Part shown: piece after piece, positions 1 through 9,454 of the stretch | How the letters are laid out: each line of letters begins with the position of its first letter | Position numbering within the stretch: position 1 is the first letter of the stretch | DNA from: Treponema sp. | GTDB lineage: Bacteria > Spirochaetota > Spirochaetia > Treponematales > Breznakiellaceae | Reading direction: 5' to 3' | Assembly: GCA_031279975.1 (NCBI GenBank) | Contig: JAITHL010000110.1 | Span: forward strand, 1 to 37,488 | DNA length: 37,488 nucleotides | Made by a program: the position numbers and the translations under genes | Notes under the pieces: generated by a model | What the model was told of the DNA's origin: nothing | Database searches by the model: none | Seen by the model: only the letters and a program-made list of their open reading frames with translations

Positions 1-124
1 AGGGAAACACTGATTAAATCCAATCGAGGATTTAATCAGTGTTTCTTACCCGCATTTGCGTAATGAAATGAGCAAATGCAGAGGGTAACGCTGATTAGCG
101 TCAAGTTAATCAGTGTTGCCCTAG
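1..124. repeat. Family-1 three-hairpin MITE-like element (copy 1, left 2 nt outside window)
   Basis: Near-identical to copies at 6298-6423 and 15213-15338; right end TTAATCAGTGTTGCCCTAG (CTAG at 121-124); internal stem ACACTGATTAAATCC/GGATTTAATCAGTGT and GCATTTGC-N12-GCAAATGC. Confidence 0.9.
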
Positions 125-236
125 GATGGTATACTTCATATCGAATTATTTCAATATGATGAACGGCGCTAAGGAGCGGGGGCCGGAGGCTTGCCCGGCG
201 CTTCACCAGGTATGCCGGGGGGTGTATACTGGGCCT

Positions 237-2561
237 ATGACGAATCTTGGGGAGCGCGGGGCGGAACAAAGCCCGCCCTATCTGGCGCTTTTGAACCCGG
301 AACAGCGGGCGGCGGTCCTCCACGGGGAAAACCCGCTGCTCATCCTGGCGGGGGCCGGGTCCGGCAAAACACGGGTGATCACCACGAAGATAGCCTATCT
401 GATCCGGGAACAGGGGATGGACCCCCGGTCCATCCTGGCGGTTACCTTTACCAACCGGGCCGCCCGGGAGATGGGCGAGCGGGCCCGGCAGATCGAGCCC
501 CGGGCCGCCGGGGCCATGCTGCGGACCTTCCATTCCTTCGGGGCCTGGTTTCTCCGGCGCAACGGGGAATACGCCGGGCTTCCCTCGAACTTCATCATCT
601 ACGACGACGGCGACGCCCTCGCCTTGCTCAGCGGCCTGACGGATAAGCTCCCCCGGGCCAGTCTCAAGGGGATGGCCCGGAATATCGCCCGGGCCAAGGA
701 TTATTTTCTGAATCCCGGGGATCCTGAATTGGACCGTATTGATTATCACCAGGAATTCAGGGACCTGTACGAGCGGTACGAGGACCGGATGCGGCAAACC
801 GGCAATGTGGACTTTGGGGACCTGATCAAAAAGCCCGTGGAAATACTGCGGTCCCAGCCGGAACTGGCCCAAAAGTTCCACAACCGGTTCCGGGTGGTGC
901 TGGTGGATGAGTACCAGGACGCGAATACCGCCCAGTTCGCCCTGCTCAAGGAACTGTGCGGCGGGGAAACCTATGTTTGCGTGGTGGGGGACGATGATCA
1001 GTCCATTTACCGCTTCCGGGGGGCGGAGGTACGGAATATCCTGGAATTCCCGGAACGTTTTCCCCATACCACTATTATCCGGCTGGAACGGAATTACCGG
1101 TCCACCGCGCCGATTCTGGCGCTGGCTTCCTCGGTGGTAGGGCATAACCAGGACCGCTTGGGAAAGACCCTCCGTTCCGAGCGGGGGCCGGGCAAGGCGC
1201 CGGTCCTGGCTTTTCTGCCCGATCAGGACGCGGAGCTCGCCTTCTGCGCGGAGCTTATCGAGCGCTCCGCGGCCTACGCGGACTGGGCCATACTCTACCG
1301 GACCAACGCCCAATCCCTGGGCTTTGAAACCGAATTGCTCCGCCGGCGCATTCCCTACCGGGTGGTGGGGTCCCTGAAATTCTATGAGCGGGAGGAGATC
1401 AAGGACGCTCTGGGGCTGCTCTCCTTCCTGGTAAATCCCCGGGACGAGGTTGCCTTCCGCCGGGTGATCAACAAGCCCAGCCGGGGGCTTGGGGCGGTTA
1501 CGGTGAACCGGATTGTGGAAGCCGCGGGGGGCTTTCGGGGAGACCTGGCCCAGGCCGCGGCGGAGCTGGCCCCCGCGCTTGCCCCCAAAGCCCGGCGGGG
1601 ACTCGCGGCTTTTCTGGATCTTACGGCCTTGGGAAACGCCCTCCTGGACGGGGGCCGCGCCCCCCCGGGGGAAAGCCCGGACGGCGCGGCGGCGGCGGGC
1701 GCGCCTCCGGCGGATGCTCCGGCCCTTACGCCCCGCCGGAACGGGCTTCAGGCCGCCGAGGGGCTTTCGGTCTGCGCGGCGGCGCTGATCCAAAAATCCG
1801 GGCTTGCGGAGCTCCACGGCGAGGGAGACGAAATAGAAGGAACCCAGCGGATTGCCAACCTCCAGGAACTGATCAACGCGGCGAGCCTGTATCCGGCGGA
1901 CCGGCAGGGCCTCCTGCAATTTCTGGAACACATTGAACTGGACAGGGCCATAGAAACCGGGGAGGACGGGGGCGACGCGGTAACCCTTATCACCCTGCAT
2001 AATACCAAGGGCTTGGAATTCAAGCGGGTTATCATCACCGGCAATGAACAGGGGGTCTTTCCCCGGCACGACAAAAAGGATCAGGAACTGGAGGAGGAGC
2101 GGCGGCTCTTCTATGTGGGGGTTACCCGGGCCATGGATGAACTCTACCTTACCTCCTGCGCCATGCGCCGCATGTACGGACGGACCGCCTTGACCGAGCC
2201 TTCCCTGTTTCTTTTCGAGGCGGACCGCCGATATCTGCGGGTCCTGGGCGAGGCCCCCCCTGGGTTTGTCGGCGGCGGCTCCGATAGGCCCCCCGCTGTT
2301 GGGAACCCGGCCCTATCCCATGGCGCGGCGCCGAAGCAAGCGCCGGCCCATCCCCGCCAGGCCCTCAAGGTTTCCTCGGATAAGCGCTGGCGGGTGGGGG
2401 ATAGGGTTTTTCATGACGATCACGGCTACGGCCAGGTAACCGGCATACAGGAAGACCCGGAGGATGGCCCGCTTATCCGGGTCCGCTTTGAAACCTCACG
2501 GGAACTGCGTTTTCTCAGCCGCTATCAGAGCGGCGGATATATCAAACTTGGAGAGGATTGA
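237..2561 (+). CDS. UvrD/PcrA/Rep-family ATP-dependent DNA helicase
   Basis: Walker A LAGAGSGKTRVI, LAVTFTNRAAREM, DEYQDANTAQ, GDDDQSIYRFRGA, TLHNTKGLEFKRV, VGVTRAMDELYL. The ORF opens at 126, but ATG 237 (MTNLGERG...) is the more likely start. Confidence 0.93.
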   Translation: MTNLGERGAEQSPPYLALLNPEQRAAVLHGENPLLILAGAGSGKTRVITTKIAYLIREQGMDPRSILAVTFTNRAAREMGERARQIEPRAAGAMLRTFHSFGAWFLRRNGEYAGLPSNFIIYDDGDALALLSGLTDKLPRASLKGMARNIARAKDYFLNPGDPELDRIDYHQEFRDLYERYEDRMRQTGNVDFGDLIKKPVEILRSQPELAQKFHNRFRVVLVDEYQDANTAQFALLKELCGGETYVCVVGDDDQSIYRFRGAEVRNILEFPERFPHTTIIRLERNYRSTAPILALASSVVGHNQDRLGKTLRSERGPGKAPVLAFLPDQDAELAFCAELIERSAAYADWAILYRTNAQSLGFETELLRRRIPYRVVGSLKFYEREEIKDALGLLSFLVNPRDEVAFRRVINKPSRGLGAVTVNRIVEAAGGFRGDLAQAAAELAPALAPKARRGLAAFLDLTALGNALLDGGRAPPGESPDGAAAAGAPPADAPALTPRRNGLQAAEGLSVCAAALIQKSGLAELHGEGDEIEGTQRIANLQELINAASLYPADRQGLLQFLEHIELDRAIETGEDGGDAVTLITLHNTKGLEFKRVIITGNEQGVFPRHDKKDQELEEERRLFYVGVTRAMDELYLTSCAMRRMYGRTALTEPSLFLFEADRRYLRVLGEAPPGFVGGGSDRPPAVGNPALSHGAAPKQAPAHPRQALKVSSDKRWRVGDRVFHDDHGYGQVTGIQEDPEDGPLIRVRFETSRELRFLSRYQSGGYIKLGED

Positions 2562-3442
2562 CCGTGGAAGGGATACGGGAACTTACGGGGGACGGGCTGC
2601 TCCGTTTGGCGCCGCCTATACGGCGGGCCCGGGACTTTCATCTTTATACCCAGGACGGGCGGCGGCTGGTAGACCTTTGGCAGGACGACGGGCGGGCCGT
2701 CCTGGGGCATACGCCCGCGGGGGTCCTGCGGGAACTCAAGAATACCGCAAACCGGGGATTGTTTACCAGCCTTCCCAGCCCTTGGGAAGGCCGGCTTATC
2801 AAGGCCCTGGGATCGCTGTTTCCCAGCCGGGCCTTCCGCTTGTATGCCGGGGCGTCCGGCCTCCAGGAGGCCCTTGCCGCCGCGGGGGGCCTATACTCAG
2901 GCCCCTTTCCCGACCCGGCCCTGCAATCCCCGCCCCCGCCGGGCGGCGCGCTGGATGAAAATCAAGCGGTCATTTGGCGGCCTTTTTTGGGACCCCTAAA
3001 AGGCCGCCCTCCCCCCCTCCTGGTTCCCCGGCTCCCCATGCCGCCCCAGGTCCAGGCCCTGGTTCTGGACCCTTCTTTGGAAGCGCGGTTCCCCCCATCG
3101 GCGCTCTTCCCGCCGGTACTCCTGGCGGCGGCGCTCCGGGGGCTTTGCAATCTGCTCGCCCTGCCGCTGGAACAGCGGACCCTTCCCTTTCCCCGGATAA
3201 ACCGGGCCCTTTCCCAAAGCATCTGGCGCAGGCGGAGCGTCTACCTGTACGCCCCTGCCTTGAGCGGCGGCGGGGCGTACGCCCCATGGTGGAACTATTT
3301 TTTGCAAGCGGGATTCTTGCTGCCCCCCCATCCCCAACAGCCCCTGATCATCCCCCGCATCCTCTCCGCCGGGGAAGAAGCAAAGCTCGCCGCGCTCTTG
3401 GGGGGCGGGATGGAAACGCCGCCCGCGGACGCCGCGGAATAG
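2558..3442 (+). CDS. Short class-III aminotransferase-like protein (divergent)
   Basis: Starts at TTG 2558 or GTG 2564, overlapping the helicase stop; N-terminal DFHLYTQDGRRLVDLWQDDGRAVLGHTPAGVLRELKNTANRG resembles the N-terminus of PLP class-III aminotransferases; no clear PLP-lysine domain seen. Confidence 0.6.
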   Translation: MTVEGIRELTGDGLLRLAPPIRRARDFHLYTQDGRRLVDLWQDDGRAVLGHTPAGVLRELKNTANRGLFTSLPSPWEGRLIKALGSLFPSRAFRLYAGASGLQEALAAAGGLYSGPFPDPALQSPPPPGGALDENQAVIWRPFLGPLKGRPPPLLVPRLPMPPQVQALVLDPSLEARFPPSALFPPVLLAAALRGLCNLLALPLEQRTLPFPRINRALSQSIWRRRSVYLYAPALSGGGAYAPWWNYFLQAGFLLPPHPQQPLIIPRILSAGEEAKLAALLGGGMETPPADAAE

Positions 3443-3476
3443 GGTCTACAAGAAGCCCGCCAGCCGGACCGCATAA

Positions 3477-3519
3477 TAATAAAAAAGGCCGGCACCTACA
3501 TTATGTTGGATACCGGCCC
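3477..3519 (-). terminator. Possible rho-independent terminator (minus strand)
   Basis: Minus strand GGCCGG...CCGGCC stem followed by TTTTTTATTATT; downstream of the minus-strand M23 gene, though about 340 bp away. Confidence 0.4.
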
Positions 3520-3702
3520 TGCCCTTGAGGCTACCGGAAATATAGTGATTTGGGAGGGGAACTATAGATCCGGCATTTATATTATCGGGAGGGTCCTCAA
3601 AATCTTTAGGGCCGCTTAATCATTTTCTCCAATTCGCGGATACATGCTCCCCTATGGACCGGCACATTACCGTAAAAAAACAAACGGGGGGAAGTCTCCC
3701 AT

Positions 3703-3798
3703 TGTCAACAACTTAAGGGGGGACCGGGGGCCTGCGGCCCCCCGGAGGGTTCGGAGCGCGAGGGGCTTGCCCCCCGCTAAACTCTTAAGTTGTTGACA
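3703..3798. repeat. GC-rich multi-hairpin element with perfect 15-bp terminal inverted repeats
   Basis: TGTCAACAACTTAAG (3703-3717) / CTTAAGTTGTTGACA (3784-3798); interior GGGGGACCGGGGGCCTGCGGCCCCCCGG shared with 9455-9590 and 30752-30832. Confidence 0.8.
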
Positions 3799-3856
3799 GC
3801 GGCCTCATGCCCCCTCCCCCGCCGCGCCATCCTTCTTATGCCTAAAGACAGGGGTT

Positions 3857-4801
3857 TTACGGCGGATTCAATAAATATTTACTGGGGTCCTGGGCCTTGC
3901 CGAACTGCCGCAATTCAAAGTGGAGGTGCGGGCCGGTGGATAATCCGGTGGACCCGACCCTTCCTATAACGCTGCCGGATTGGACCCGCATATGCAAAGA
4001 CGTATGTATCTGCTGCAAATGACCGTACAGGCTCGCCCAATTATCCTCATGGCGGATGATAATATAATTCCCATACACGGCGTTTCTTCCCTGATCAACC
4101 ACCACCCCTTCCCGGACGGCATAGATTTCCGTTCCAAGGGGGGCGGCCAGGTCCAAGCCGGGATGAAACTTGAGGGTTCCGGTAATGGGGCTTATCCGGG
4201 GGCCGAAGCCGCTGGTAAGGCGGTAGTTCTTGAGGGGAAAATAAAATCCCCGGTTCAGAAAAAAACTCCGTTCCGTGGGGGAAAAATCAGCTCCGGGAAT
4301 AAAATGGAACTGTTCGGTTTTATGGGGCTGCCGTATGGTTACCCGCACCCCCGGTTCCTGCCCGCGGGCGGCCTGCAAGAGCCGCTCCATATCCGTATCC
4401 GCCCGTTCAGGGATAAAAAGCCCGGGCACGGAAGGCAGCAACAGAACGCCGGCCTGGGCCATCCCCGCCGGGTTGGCCAGGCGGTTCAGGGTAGCCAGGG
4501 CCGCGTAGGGGATGTTGCACCGGGCCGCCAGGGCCAATAGGTCCTCCCCCGGACCTGGCGTATAGGTATATACGGTTAACCCGGCGAGCTGTTCAGCGGG
4601 GACGCTCGCTCCTTCTTTTGGGGAAGCCCTCTGTTGGGTTTGCTGGTTATACAAATGGCGCCGGGCGTATTCCACATCCGCCTGGTATTGCCTGAAAAGG
4701 GTATCATTAGGGTCCAGGCGGGTAATGGCGGGCAACCCGGCTTCAGCGGGAAGCGCGCGGACCAAGGTTGCGGCAAGCAAACAAACAAGGAATTGCCTCA
4801 T
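3857..4801 (-). CDS. LysM domain / M23 family metallopeptidase, exported
   Basis: Signal-like MRQFLVCLLAATLVRALPAEAG, LysM-like segment YTYTPGPGEDLLALAARCNIPYAALATLN, M23 motifs GFGPR...HPGLDLAAPLGTEIYA, GNYIIIRH, GHLQ, GPHLHFELR. Confidence 0.9.
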   Translation of the reverse strand: MRQFLVCLLAATLVRALPAEAGLPAITRLDPNDTLFRQYQADVEYARRHLYNQQTQQRASPKEGASVPAEQLAGLTVYTYTPGPGEDLLALAARCNIPYAALATLNRLANPAGMAQAGVLLLPSVPGLFIPERADTDMERLLQAARGQEPGVRVTIRQPHKTEQFHFIPGADFSPTERSFFLNRGFYFPLKNYRLTSGFGPRISPITGTLKFHPGLDLAAPLGTEIYAVREGVVVDQGRNAVYGNYIIIRHEDNWASLYGHLQQIHTSLHMRVQSGSVIGRVGSTGLSTGPHLHFELRQFGKAQDPSKYLLNPP

Positions 4802-5023
4802 TATTACCCTATCGGCAAAAAACAGCCCCATACGCCGGAGGAGGACCGGGGGCGGGCTGCAACCCTCCGCATCCTGTTTCGGCCCCCCGTCCGCTGCCGC
4901 GCAGCGCCCGCAGGGGTTGTACCCCAGGGGGTACGCGGCTGCCCCCTCCCCGTAAAAAAAGGCCGCCATCCCCGCAAGCGACGCTTGCCGGGCATGAACG
5001 GCCTTGGGGAACCGGTACGGCGG

Positions 5024-5194
5024 TTACGCCTTGGCGATTGCCTCCGTGGGACAGGCATCGGCGCAATTACCGCAATCCTTGCATTTCGCGGGATCGATCC
5101 ACCGGAACCCGTCTTTTTCGGAAATCGCTTTTTCTTCACATTCGTCGTCGCAGGTTCCGCAATTAACACATTCTTCACTGATCTTGTAGGCCAT
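5024..5194 (-). CDS. 2[4Fe-4S] ferredoxin, 56 aa (absent from supplied ORF track)
   Basis: Reverse complement reads MAYKISEECVNCGTCDDECEEKAISEKDGFRWIDPAKCKDCGNCADACPTEAIAKA*; two CxxCxxCxxxC-type clusters; purine-rich RBS agagaggtagaag upstream. Confidence 0.93.
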   Translation of the reverse strand: MAYKISEECVNCGTCDDECEEKAISEKDGFRWIDPAKCKDCGNCADACPTEAIAKA

Positions 5195-5383
5195 ACTTCT
5201 ACCTCTCTTGAGAAATTTATACTATACTACTATAAAATGCCGGGGATGGCAAGTAAAAAAACGGGCAAACGGTAAAAAAATTGCCCCTCAGCGGACCCCG
5301 GCCCGGACCTTAGCAGGAGGTCCGGTATACCAGGGAGCCGCCCGCGGCTTGGCCGCGCCGCGCTCCCCCAAAACGAGGCAACT

Positions 5384-6004
5384 ATGCGCGTACTCTTGAT
5401 CAACGGAAGCCCCCATGCGCGGGGCTGTACCTTTACCATACTCTCGGAGGTGGCGCGTCCGCTTGAAGCCGCCGGCATTGAGGCCGAATGGTTCCATATT
5501 GGGGACGGGCCCATACGGGGCTGTACCGGCTGCCGGGGCTGCGGGAAGACCGCCCGCTGCGTCTATACGGACGACGGGGTGAACGCCTGCGTGGAACGGC
5601 TTTGCCAGGCCGACGGGCTGGTGGTCGGGTCCCCGGTGTACTACGCGGGGCCCAACGGCGCGCTCTGCGCCTTCCTGGACCGGCTCTTCTTCAACAAATC
5701 GAAGCTCTATGCCTACAAACCCGCGGCGGCGGTGGTCAACTGCAGGCGGGGGGGCGCGTCCTCAGCCTTTGACCGGCTCAACAAATACTTCACCATTTCC
5801 CGTATGCCCGTGGTTTCGTCCCAGTATTGGAACGCCTCCCACGGCTTTACCCCCGAAGAGGTTCTACAGGATAGCGAGGGTATGCAGATCATGCGCGCCC
5901 TGGGGAAGAACATGGCCTGGATGCTCCAGGCTATTGCCAAAGAAGGAACCGCGGGGGTTCAAGCCCAGCAGGAAAAGACTATTATGACTAACTTTATCCG
6001 GTAG
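5384..6004 (+). CDS. Flavodoxin-family / NADPH-dependent FMN reductase-like protein
   Basis: MRVLLINGSPHARGCTFTILSEVARPLEAAGIEAEWFHIG...GCTGCRGCGKTARC...DGLVVGSPVYYAGPNGALCAFLDRLF. Confidence 0.9.
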   Translation: MRVLLINGSPHARGCTFTILSEVARPLEAAGIEAEWFHIGDGPIRGCTGCRGCGKTARCVYTDDGVNACVERLCQADGLVVGSPVYYAGPNGALCAFLDRLFFNKSKLYAYKPAAAVVNCRRGGASSAFDRLNKYFTISRMPVVSSQYWNASHGFTPEEVLQDSEGMQIMRALGKNMAWMLQAIAKEGTAGVQAQQEKTIMTNFIR

Positions 6005-6095
6005 GGCGGGCATACGGCCCGCCGCGGGGCGGAGGCGCGGGTTTTTACAATTCCGTGAAAATCCGGGCCGATTTTACGGCCCGCGATATATTCGC

Positions 6096-6117
6096 AACCC
6101 CTCGTTAGAGGGGTTTT
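6096..6117 (+). terminator. Rho-independent terminator
   Basis: CCCCTC-GTTA-GAGGGG followed by TTTT, about 95 bp downstream of the 5384-6004 gene. Confidence 0.6.
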
Positions 6118-6297
6118 GTATCACAAGCAAAGCGCGGCGATTATATCATACGCGCGTGCGCAACCTGGCCGATCCTCGCACGGGCAATCCATGGCGATCT
6201 TTGAATATCAACCAATTGACGCAATGTTGGGAACTGTGCCAATCGTATATCATTATTTTGTTTGATTGCTACTCTAGGCGTAATCATTGTTGTACCA

Positions 6298-6423
6298 CTA
6301 GGGAAACACTGATTAAATCCAATCGAGGATTTAATCAGTGTATCTTACCCGCATTTGCGTAATGAAATGAGCAAATGCAGAGGGTAACGCTGATTAACGT
6401 CAAGTTAATCAGCGTTACCCTAG
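6298..6423. repeat. Family-1 three-hairpin MITE-like element (copy 2, 126 bp)
   Basis: CTAGGGAAACACTGATTAA...TTAATCAGCGTTACCCTAG; CTAG at both ends; same interior as copies 1 and 3. Confidence 0.92.
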
Positions 6424-6567
6424 GAGCCTGTGGCATTTGTGGATTTTTGCGTCAAAGTAGCCGCAAAAATCCCGATTTATGGGCTCCTTTGGGGAGTTTT
6501 CAGGGTAAAAAACGCGCTTTTGCGCGTTTTCTGGGGTTGGATGGCGCAAAGCGCCACAAACTCCTAG
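6420..6567. repeat. Second CTAG-bounded multi-hairpin element sharing a boundary with the family-1 copy
   Basis: CCTAGGAG (6419-6426) / CTCCTAGG (6561-6568), GGATTTTTGCG-N10-CGCAAAAATCC (6441-6472), AAAACGCGC-TTTT-GCGCGTTTT (6509-6530), TGGCGC-AAA-GCGCCA (6542-6556). Confidence 0.65.
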
Positions 6568-6614
6568 GGTCCCGGGAAATCCTGGGGCCTCTGGGAAAAG
6601 GTTGAGAAAGGAAC

Positions 6615-6639
6615 GGCTGTCCCCAAGGTTGGGACAGCC
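6615..6639 (+). promoter_or_regulatory. Hairpin in the 5' leader of the RodZ-like gene
   Basis: GGCTGTCCC-CAAGGTT-GGGACAGCC perfect 9-bp stem, 21 nt upstream of GTG 6660. Confidence 0.5.
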
Positions 6640-6659
6640 TTTGATTATGGAGGAATGCG

Positions 6660-7829
6660 GTGGAATCCCTGGGAGAAAAATTAAAAGGCGCGCGCGAAAG
6701 CAAGGGATATAGTTACGATCAAGTAAGCCGGGATACAAATATCGCAAGCAGATATATTGAAGCTATGGAAAGGGAGGATTTTTCCAAATTTCCCGCGGAA
6801 GCCTATCTGTTGGGGTTTTTGAAGAACTATGGGGAATACCTGGGCCTTGATTCCCAGGAACTGCTTGCCCATTACCGGAATTTAAAGCTCCAGGAACTGC
6901 CGACCCCGGTGGAACAGCTTTTAGAGCCCCCTTCCCGCGCGCCGAAAATCCTCTTCAATGTGTTTTTAGTCATCCTGATTGCCGCCGCGGGCGGGGGAGG
7001 GGTCTATTTCTTCATGAACCGCCCCCGCAATGAACCGGTTAAACCCGTGGAAAGCCGTTCTCCCGTTGAATATAAAATGGAAGAACCGCTTATGGAACGC
7101 CGCTTTTATCAGGGCGACTCTATACTCATAACCATTAATACGAGTCTCTATAAGGTAGTGCTCAATACGATTGGAGAAACGGTTGCCCTCGATCACCCGT
7201 CGGGACCGATGATTCTGGATTTAAGCCAAGACGGGACGCTTGATCTGAACGACGACGGCGTTGACGATTTACGGATAACCGTGGGGGATTTTGATAAGAA
7301 TCAGCCCGCCGCCGGTGCCCTGCTCCGGATTGAACAGAAACAGGCCGCCCCCCTGGAGCCGCTGGAAACGGCGCTTCCCCTTGAGAGCGGGGCCGGGGGC
7401 GTAACCCCCGGGGCCACGGGCGCAACAAGCGGCGCCGCGGCCCCGGCTGTCCAGACCCCGCCCGCCGCCCCCCGTCCGGCGGCGAATGCCCCCATACAGG
7501 TGATCTTTACCTCCCCTAACGCCTATCCCTTTACCTTACAGGCCCTGTTCCAAGGGTACTGTATGTTCCGTTGGGAGGTACTGGCGGAACGGGATCGCCG
7601 GGGACGGAATGAGCGGTACTTTCAAAAGTCGGACGAGATCAATATTCCAGCGCAAAACGGAATCCGTTTGTGGATTTCCAATGCCACGGCGGTCAAGATG
7701 CATGCCCTCGGCGCGGGCCGGACGGTTCCCTTGGAAATCGGGGGCGTGGGGGAAGTGGTGGTGGCGGATGTCCGCTGGGTCCGCAATGACGACGGGCGCT
7801 ACCGCCTCGGCCTTTTCAGGCTTGAGTGA
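6660..7829 (+). CDS. RodZ-like helix-turn-helix transmembrane protein
   Basis: N-terminal HTH (LGEKLKGARESKGYSYDQVSRDTNIASRYIEAMEREDFSKFPAEAYLLGFLKNYGEYLGLD), one TM segment (ILFNVFLVILIAAAGGGGVYFF), C-terminal DUF4115-like region; GTG start. Confidence 0.8.
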   Translation: MESLGEKLKGARESKGYSYDQVSRDTNIASRYIEAMEREDFSKFPAEAYLLGFLKNYGEYLGLDSQELLAHYRNLKLQELPTPVEQLLEPPSRAPKILFNVFLVILIAAAGGGGVYFFMNRPRNEPVKPVESRSPVEYKMEEPLMERRFYQGDSILITINTSLYKVVLNTIGETVALDHPSGPMILDLSQDGTLDLNDDGVDDLRITVGDFDKNQPAAGALLRIEQKQAAPLEPLETALPLESGAGGVTPGATGATSGAAAPAVQTPPAAPRPAANAPIQVIFTSPNAYPFTLQALFQGYCMFRWEVLAERDRRGRNERYFQKSDEINIPAQNGIRLWISNATAVKMHALGAGRTVPLEIGGVGEVVVADVRWVRNDDGRYRLGLFRLE

Positions 7830-9141
7830 CGCAAACCAGGGGCCGCGTTATTTCCTTGACCCCTTTGGCTGTGTAAAAAATCAAGTTGACGCGGAAACCC
7901 TCATGGCTCTGCTTGCCCAAGCGGGATGGCGGCCGGCAGGGGATGCCGCGGAGGCGGATCTCCTCATCATTAACTCCTGCGGTTTTATTGAAAGCGCTAA
8001 ACAGGAATCAATTAACGCGGTCCTCTCATACCGGAAAGCCTATCCCCATAAAAAGATACTCCTGGCGGGCTGTCTTGCCCAACGGTACGGGAACGAACTG
8101 TCCCAATCCCTGGTAGAGGCGGATGGATTTTTGGGAAACGCCGATCTCGCGGCGATTACCCGGATCGCCGCGGAGATGCTGGGGGAACGGCCGGTTCAAG
8201 CCATGCCCGTTATTCCTGGTGAGCGGCCACTCCTTTCCCCGCCGGGTTCCGCATACGTTAAGATTGCCGAGGGCTGTAATAACCGGTGCTCCTTCTGCGC
8301 CATCCCGCTGATCCGGGGGAGCCTCAAGAGCCGCGCCGTCCTGGATATCCGGGAAGAATGCCGGCGGCTTCTGGACCGGGGCGTCCGGGAACTCTGTCTT
8401 ATCGGCCAGGACCTGGGGGCCTTTGGCTCAGACCGCGGCGCCGGCGGTCTGCGGGAACTCCTGGAAGGGCTGGAAACCTTGCCGGGAGATTTTTGGGTAC
8501 GCCTGCTCTATATCCACCCGGATCATTTTCCCTTGGAACTCCTCCCGCTTTTTCAGCGGGATCCGCGGTTTCTTCCCTATTTCGATATTCCCTTTCAGCA
8601 CGGGTCACCGCGGATACTCCGGGCCATGGGCCGCCGGGGAAATCCCCAAGCCTACCTTGAACTCATCGAAACTATACGGCGGCTGCTGCCCGGCGGGGTT
8701 ATCCGGTCTACCTTTATGACCGGCTTTCCTGGGGAGACTGATGAGGATTTCCAGGCGCTGCTGGATTTTCAGGACCGCGCCCGGCTTGATTGGGCGGGGG
8801 TTTTTGTGTATTCCCGGGAAGAAGGCACGGCGGCTTATGCCTTAAAAGGCCGGGTTCCCAAGGGGCTTGCCCGCAAACGAAGGGAACTTTTTGAGGAACG
8901 GCAGGTTCCTATCACCGAGGAACGGATGGACCGCTTGGTGGGCCGGACCCTTACCGTATTGGCGGAGGAACGGATTGTTGGGGAGGACGGGCTGTACCTA
9001 GGCCGCTTGGCCTGCCATGCGCCGGAGGTGGACGGCTCGGCGGTGATCCTTGCGGACCAAGCCCTTACGCTGGGAAGTTTTGCCAGCGCCAAGGTCCTTG
9101 CCCGGAACGGGTTTGACCTGGAAGTGTATGTTAGCGGCTAG
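7822..9141 (+). CDS. rimO: Ribosomal protein S12 methylthiotransferase RimO
   Basis: UPF0004 segment (DPFGCVKNQVDAE...INSCGFIESAKQESINAVL), radical-SAM motif AEGCNNRCSFCAIPLIRG, C-terminal TRAM-like domain. TTG 7822 start overlaps the upstream stop; the ORF-track N-terminus 7609-7821 is not real. Confidence 0.92.
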   Translation: MSDANQGPRYFLDPFGCVKNQVDAETLMALLAQAGWRPAGDAAEADLLIINSCGFIESAKQESINAVLSYRKAYPHKKILLAGCLAQRYGNELSQSLVEADGFLGNADLAAITRIAAEMLGERPVQAMPVIPGERPLLSPPGSAYVKIAEGCNNRCSFCAIPLIRGSLKSRAVLDIREECRRLLDRGVRELCLIGQDLGAFGSDRGAGGLRELLEGLETLPGDFWVRLLYIHPDHFPLELLPLFQRDPRFLPYFDIPFQHGSPRILRAMGRRGNPQAYLELIETIRRLLPGGVIRSTFMTGFPGETDEDFQALLDFQDRARLDWAGVFVYSREEGTAAYALKGRVPKGLARKRRELFEERQVPITEERMDRLVGRTLTVLAEERIVGEDGLYLGRLACHAPEVDGSAVILADQALTLGSFASAKVLARNGFDLEVYVSG

Positions 9142-9256
9142 GCCGGCGTGAGGGGTTCACCCCCGGCCCTCCAAACCCCCGCAATTGGCGCTATACCTAA
9201 TGAAAACGCTGGACTATATTCTGTTGTAGCGGCCCGTTCCGCTCAAGGAGCAATCT

Positions 9257-9454
9257 ATGAAAACTACCTTAAAAATTGAAGGGATGTCCTGTGAACATTG
9301 TGTCCGCCATGTTACCCAGGCGCTCAAGGATGTGGCGGGGGTATCCGCCGTGTCGGTCAACCTCAAGGATAAATCCGCCCTGGTAGAACACGCCGATCCG
9401 GTAAGCCTTGACGCCCTCAAGAACGCGGTCCTTGAGGCGGGCTATGAGGTATAG
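9257..9454 (+). CDS. Heavy-metal-associated (HMA) domain protein, CopZ-like chaperone
   Basis: MKTTLKIEGMSCEHCVRHVTQALKDVAGVSAVSVNLKDKSALVEH; GMSCxHC metal-binding motif. Confidence 0.9.
   Translation: MKTTLKIEGMSCEHCVRHVTQALKDVAGVSAVSVNLKDKSALVEHADPVSLDALKNAVLEAGYEV

Noticed and set aside
126-236. N-terminal extension of the helicase ORF
   Set aside because: Begins 2 nt after the repeat element and lacks helicase similarity; ATG 237 is in frame and better placed.
36-2069. 677-aa minus-strand ORF
   Set aside because: Antisense to the well-supported UvrD-type helicase; Pro/Gly/Arg-rich translation typical of GC-rich antisense frames; no recognisable domain.
7609-7821. N-terminal extension of the RimO ORF
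   Set aside because: Overlaps the RodZ-like coding frame; RimO similarity begins after TTG 7822.
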